Source: Celoporthe dispersa
Taxonomy: Eukaryota; Ascomycota; Sordariomycetes; Diaporthales; Cryphonectriaceae
Length of the DNA stretch: 64,000 bases
Direction: 5' to 3'
Assembly: GCA_016584495.1 (NCBI GenBank)
Contig: WAID01000009.1
Location: 2,232,001-2,296,000 of the forward strand
Each line of letters begins with the position of its first letter. The stretch's first letter is position 1. Below, in pieces: positions 60,317 to 64,000 of the stretch. A program made the translations under genes and the position numbers. The notes under the pieces are model-generated. The model was given only the letters and a program-made list of their open reading frames with translations. It was not told the origin of the DNA and did not search any database.

Positions 60317-62059
60317 ATGCCTTCTCACGCTTGGAACGAGGAGAATATGGCTGATGCCCTATTTGATATGATAGATAATCATATCTCTTTACGAAAAGCA
60401 GCTAAAAAGTACGGAATTCCTCCCCAAACGCTCTCAGACTGCCTGCATGGAGGGTCTTCAGTTCAAGAAGTAAAGCAACCTCAACAACGCCTTTCTGCTA
60501 CTGAAGAGAAGAAGATATCGCGATGGATCCTTAAGCAAGAAAGCCTAGGATATGCGCCATTGGCTTCTGCTGTGCGTGGCATGGTGGCTGCCCTCCTTAA
60601 GCAGAAGGGAGATGTGAATGCCTTCGGCTGCAAATAGATTGAGGGCTTCAAGAAGAGAAATCCTGATATTCGCCACAAAATAGGCTCTTGCTAGGAAGCT
60701 ATCCGATATGATGCTTTCATCCCGAAAGCCGTCAATTAGTATTTCGATATTCGCGAGAAGGAATATGGATGGATTGAGCCACAGCTTACAGCAAATGTGG
60801 ATGAGGGAGGCATTATGATTGGATATGGTAAATTTCTATGGATTTCTTATCTTAAAGCTCTTGAACTGATATTTCTGCTAGGCCTGAACTCTCTAGTTCT
60901 CGGATTTTCTGAAAAAAAGAAGGCATTTCTGAAAAGCAGCCAAGACAGAAGCTAGGTTACTCTCATCGAATACTGTACAGCTATAGGCTACCTTCTTGAT
61001 CTAAGCATTATCTTCAAAGCAAAAATCTTCAGAAACAATAGTTTTCTGAAGATATAAAGACATCTGTGCCTACCTGGCGTATGATTACAAGTCCGAATGG
61101 CTAGACAAGCAACGAAATTGCAGTAGCATAGCTAGAGGATATTTTCCTTCCTCAGATAAACATTCTTCGTAAGAATAATATATTATAAGCAATCCTTCTC
61201 ATTTTAGATAGCTATAAAAGTCACATTTCAGTAAGTTCAATGCCCAGATAATGATATTTCTCAAGAATAGTATACTAATATAAAAAAGCTGGAGTTCATA
61301 GCCTCTTACTATTTAAATAACGTTTTCCTTTGCTTCCTTCCAGCATATATCTCCTATGGCCTCCAGCTACTGGATAACGGCATTTTTGCTGCTGAGAAAG
61401 CCGCTTATCGAAAAGAACTTCAAAAATTGCAAGATCTTACGGACTCCGCCTCTGTTAATAAGATCAACTTCTTGAAGTGCCTTATTACAGCTAGAGCATC
61501 AGTTACGCTTAGAGTAGTAAAAGGAGGATAGAGATATAGTGGCAATTATCCAATCAACTGCCAGAAAGCTCTAGATCATGAGGAAATCCAAGAAGATAAG
61601 CAAAAACAAGGGGCAGACGAACTGAAGGAAAGTGAGAAGGATAAGCCACTTTCCCACGGCTTTATCACTTCTATAGGCTGAGACCGAAGCTACAACGAAC
61701 GCAGCAAGTTGAGGAGGATTGCCAATCACCTTGAAGACCTCCAGGCTGAGGTTATATTGCTCCGATAACAGAATGCCTCCCTTAAAGCCCAGAATGAAGC
61801 CCTTTCGAAGTTCCGAAGGCGCAAGAAGATCCCCAATCCTAACAAACGCTTTATGACTATTTCAGAAGCGGTTGCGGCTGGTGAAGACTCTGACACAATC
61901 CAGGAAGAAGAGGATATGCCTGCTGAGGACGTTGTGGAGGTTCAAGACGAGGTTGACGAGAGGATACTGATGAGGATTTTGATAACATTCCTCACGAGGT
62001 TTCAGCACCAGTTCGTACATCTTCTGGAAGGGCTAGCCGGATGCCAGCCAGATATTTAG
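60317..62059 (+). pseudogene. Pogo-type transposase, inactivated
   Basis: The intact start (60317-60637, 106 codons) encodes an HTH_psq domain (ISLRKAAKKYGIPPQTLSDCLHG) in two quotable parts, ISLRKAAKKYGIPP and QTLSDCLHGG, then the start of a CENP-B-type helix-turn-helix (SATEEKKISRWILKQESLGY). After the stop at 60635-60637 the transposase can still be followed through many stops and shifts: an ANVDEGGIMIGYG block (first Asp, codon at 60800), LILDSYKSH (second Asp, 61207), GLQLLDNGIFAAEKAAYRKE (third Asp, 61373), and an acidic tail open from 61853 to 62059. All three DDE/D-type acidic positions survive in a dead gene. Not functional as it stands. Confidence 0.85.
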
Positions 62060-62175
62060 AATGAGGGGAATCAGGGCATTCTAATAATATATTACTCATT
62101 ATTTTGCGATTTAAATTGATATATTTCTGACTGTATAAATATATAGCGTTTGTGTGGAGCGTTTTCCATTTTAGC

Positions 62176-62207
62176 GTCCGGCGGGTACGGGTGTCCGGCA
62201 GGGGGGG
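62176..62207 (-). repeat. Right terminal inverted repeat
   Basis: GTCCGGCGGGTACGGGTG followed by TCCGGCA and seven G; a perfect reverse complement of the left repeat over 32 bases. Confidence 0.92.
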
Positions 62208-62803
62208 TCAGACAGTAGCTGACTGCCAAAGGTCCTAGGCCTCCTCTGCCAGCAGCACTTCAGGGCTCGGAAAGGCCGATGACTTCTCCATCGGCGGACA
62301 TTCTCTCTCAGCTGTCTGCCACAGACCGCGATCGTATACCATCGCCTGGGGTTTCAAGAGGTTCTGGCAATGTGAGCGTCGAGGATGGATCGTGCGCAGA
62401 TTGGGCTCGAGGGGGAGTTCGAATGAGCCAGGCATGAGCCAGTTGACTGCGAATTACCTGGCCAGTGCCATCAGACACCTGGCCCTTCACCATGAACCGA
62501 CTATTCGGAGCAGCGCGGCTGCGTCTAGGGCCCGCATCTACCATATCGTTCCGGAGGCTAAATATCATATACAAGCCTTGGAGTATGCAAGTCTTTTCCT
62601 ATTACTTCTTTTTCGGTGGATATGAACAAGAGCCCCTATAGCGGGTGCACCACTGCTATGTGCGCGGAAGGCTTCACATTTTGGTACTATGGCCAAGTGA
62701 TCACCCCAGAGTCTGAGGTCAGCACGCCTTGTTATCATAAGAGAAGGGCCATCCTCATCCCTACCAGATGATTGTGGCAGGTCCGAGGTCTCGGCGTCGC
62801 TGC
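62208..62803. other. Region between the transposon and the transcription factor gene
   Basis: No secure gene. On the minus strand an open frame (62834-62565) rich in Ser, Asp and Glu overlaps the presumed end of the transcription factor and could be its true C-terminus if one G is missing near 62846-62850. On the plus strand a 52-codon frame (62279-62437) was noticed but has no recognisable features. Confidence 0.45.
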
Positions 62804-64000
62804 CTAGTGGACCGCTGTCGCCCAAGCTCCGCAAGTCGCCAGAAGCCCCTTGCTGCCCCCGGCCTTTAGCCTGCGTGCAGTCTCCGGGCTCTGGGCAAGG
62901 TGATACTTGACTCCTGCTTGGAATTTCTTCCCGACGCCGTCGAATGCCTCACTCAGCCTGTCGAAGACGAGTGACAGCGTATCGAGGTCCTCTCTCAGCG
63001 ACTCTGCCGACCAGCGCCCACCCGCAGAGGTGCCTGTGGATGACAGCAGGCTTTCGATGATCAGTATCCGAGCACATATGAATATGGGCGCCGCAGCGTT
63101 TGGGTTGATGAATGATTCAGTGGATACGCGGCTGGCCGCTCGGATCATCACGGCAGTACTGTGAGCTGCGGCGAGGCAGTGCTGCCACATTGTTGGGTTC
63201 TGGGTCGACTCGTCCTTCGGCCGGTGATAGATGAAAATGGTGATGCAATTCGAGACAGCGTTGAGCCAGACCACGCGGTTTCCATCAGCATGTGAAGCGG
63301 CCGCAAGATCGGTGGAAGATCTGGGCAAGATCAGGCGGAACCGAGAGAGGTCATCCTCGAGTGCATCGTGCTCAGTGGTATCTTGACGATCTGAGTACAT
63401 GTGCTCGGCGGCTCGGCCCAGCAGCATGTATGCCAGGATAATAAAATGGGAGATATCGGCTGCATATTGCTGGACCCTCTCTCTGACTGAAGCGAGCAGC
63501 TCCTTAAAGTTTGGAGTAAAGCGTAGGGCTCCGGATGATGTTGCGTATGTCTGCCAGAGGGATATTGTCAGAACGCATTCAGCCCTAGGTGGCATGCTCC
63601 TACACACAGGGAAAAGGGGCAGTGCTCACAGATAGCAGGTCCGGAAACGCATCTTCAGCGGCTGATTCTGGAAGATTGATCCGCAGGTGACGCTCATCGA
63701 TGGCGTGGGCGAGCCCCACGGGAAAACACATTCCCCTATCCAGCACGAATAGAGCCCACAGCACTCTCTCATCTGCTCCCGCCTCTCCAGGGGCGGGAGC
63801 GAGGAGACGCCAGGCGGGGGCCCAGGGACCTCGTCGAATCAATCTGATGATACCCAAGTGCGACAGCCTGCCGCCAGACCTTGCCAAGGACCAGCCATCC
63901 TGTTGAGTGGTCCCCCATGATAAGTGACTGGAGGATAATGCAAAGGGCAGCCTGCAGGGTCTGCAGAGGATTCTCGGGCTGGTAGGATGTCGAAGCGTAC
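62804..64000 (-). CDS. Fungal-specific transcription factor domain protein, partial (5' end outside window; frame breaks)
   Basis: The 3' part of a gene encoding a regulator with the fungal-specific transcription factor (middle homology) domain usually found behind a Zn2Cys6 DNA-binding domain; the latter would lie beyond 64000. From the edge inward: QPENPLQTLQAALCIILQSL, GWLVLGKVWRQAVALGYHQI, PLERREQM, RVLWALFVLDRGMCFPVG and HAIDERHLRINLPE, all typical of this domain. Then an intron (63629-63551, GTGAGC to GCAG) and a helical C-terminal region with HFIILAYMLLGRAAEHMY. Two one-base losses are inferred: in the G run 63816-63820 and near 63773-63780. The stop at 62804-62806 may itself be off frame. 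The target genes are unknown. Confidence 0.75.

Larger units (their letters stand above)
60029..62207 (+). mobile_element. Degenerate pogo/Fot1-type DNA transposon with terminal inverted repeats
   Basis: A 2.18 kb class II element bounded by inverted repeats of at least 32 bases (60032-60063 and 62176-62207) and carrying a decayed pogo-superfamily transposase. The interior is clearly more AT-rich than the flanks. Frequent TAG codons where Trp is expected (for example 61102-61104, after an Asn-Gly pair) fit repeat-induced point mutation, since TGG to TAG is CpA to TpA on the other strand. I could not define a clear TA target duplication next to the repeats; the poly-C/poly-G ends make the exact edges uncertain. 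Confidence 0.85.

Overview
The window is nuclear DNA from a filamentous ascomycete (Pezizomycotina, most likely a Sordariomycete). The evidence is short GT-AG introns of about 60-170 bases with CTRAY-type branch sites, GC-rich codons, fungal families (OPT transporter, YAT permease, PRM1, fungal-specific transcription factor domain), and a degenerate pogo/Fot1-type transposon with TGG-to-TAG changes that look like repeat-induced point mutation. The species cannot be named from the sequence.

Layout, left to right: PRMT3-type arginine methyltransferase (+) converging on an OPT transporter (-); YAT amino-acid permease (+); ankyrin-repeat protein (-); small mitochondrial-type protein (+); SDA1 ribosome-biogenesis factor (+); secreted pepsin-type protease (+) converging on the MGS1/WRNIP1 AAA+ ATPase (-); secreted N/Q/P-rich tandem-repeat protein (+) converging on ISA1 Fe-S assembly protein (-); ARMH3/DUF1741 Golgi-type protein (-); LisH protein (-); a 5.5 kb gene-poor divergent spacer; a 1,478-residue low-complexity protein (+) converging on an IMPase/HAL2-like phosphatase (-); cytochrome P450 (+); mitochondrial aspartate aminotransferase (+) with a 3-base micro-exon; membrane-anchored aspartic protease (+); PRM1 fusion protein (+); atypical SDR (+); a 2.18 kb decayed transposon bounded by 32-base inverted repeats; and the 3' part of a fungal-specific transcription factor (-) leaving the right edge. 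Most genes are housekeeping or transport genes with no shared pathway, and no biosynthetic cluster is apparent.

The strongest global signal concerns the sequence itself. About 22 single-base reading-frame breaks were found across eleven genes. Nearly all are best placed in G or C homopolymers, and for the complete genes one-base corrections give a CDS length divisible by three and conserved protein motifs. Because conserved genes such as SDA1, PRMT3 and MGS1 are affected, these look like homopolymer-length errors in the assembly rather than pseudogenes. I therefore call those genes as CDS and give the position of each break.

The biologically most interesting items are the aspartate aminotransferase micro-exon, the secreted tandem-repeat protein, the degenerate PRMT3 zinc finger, the SDR without a YxxxK site, and the RIP-like transposon.
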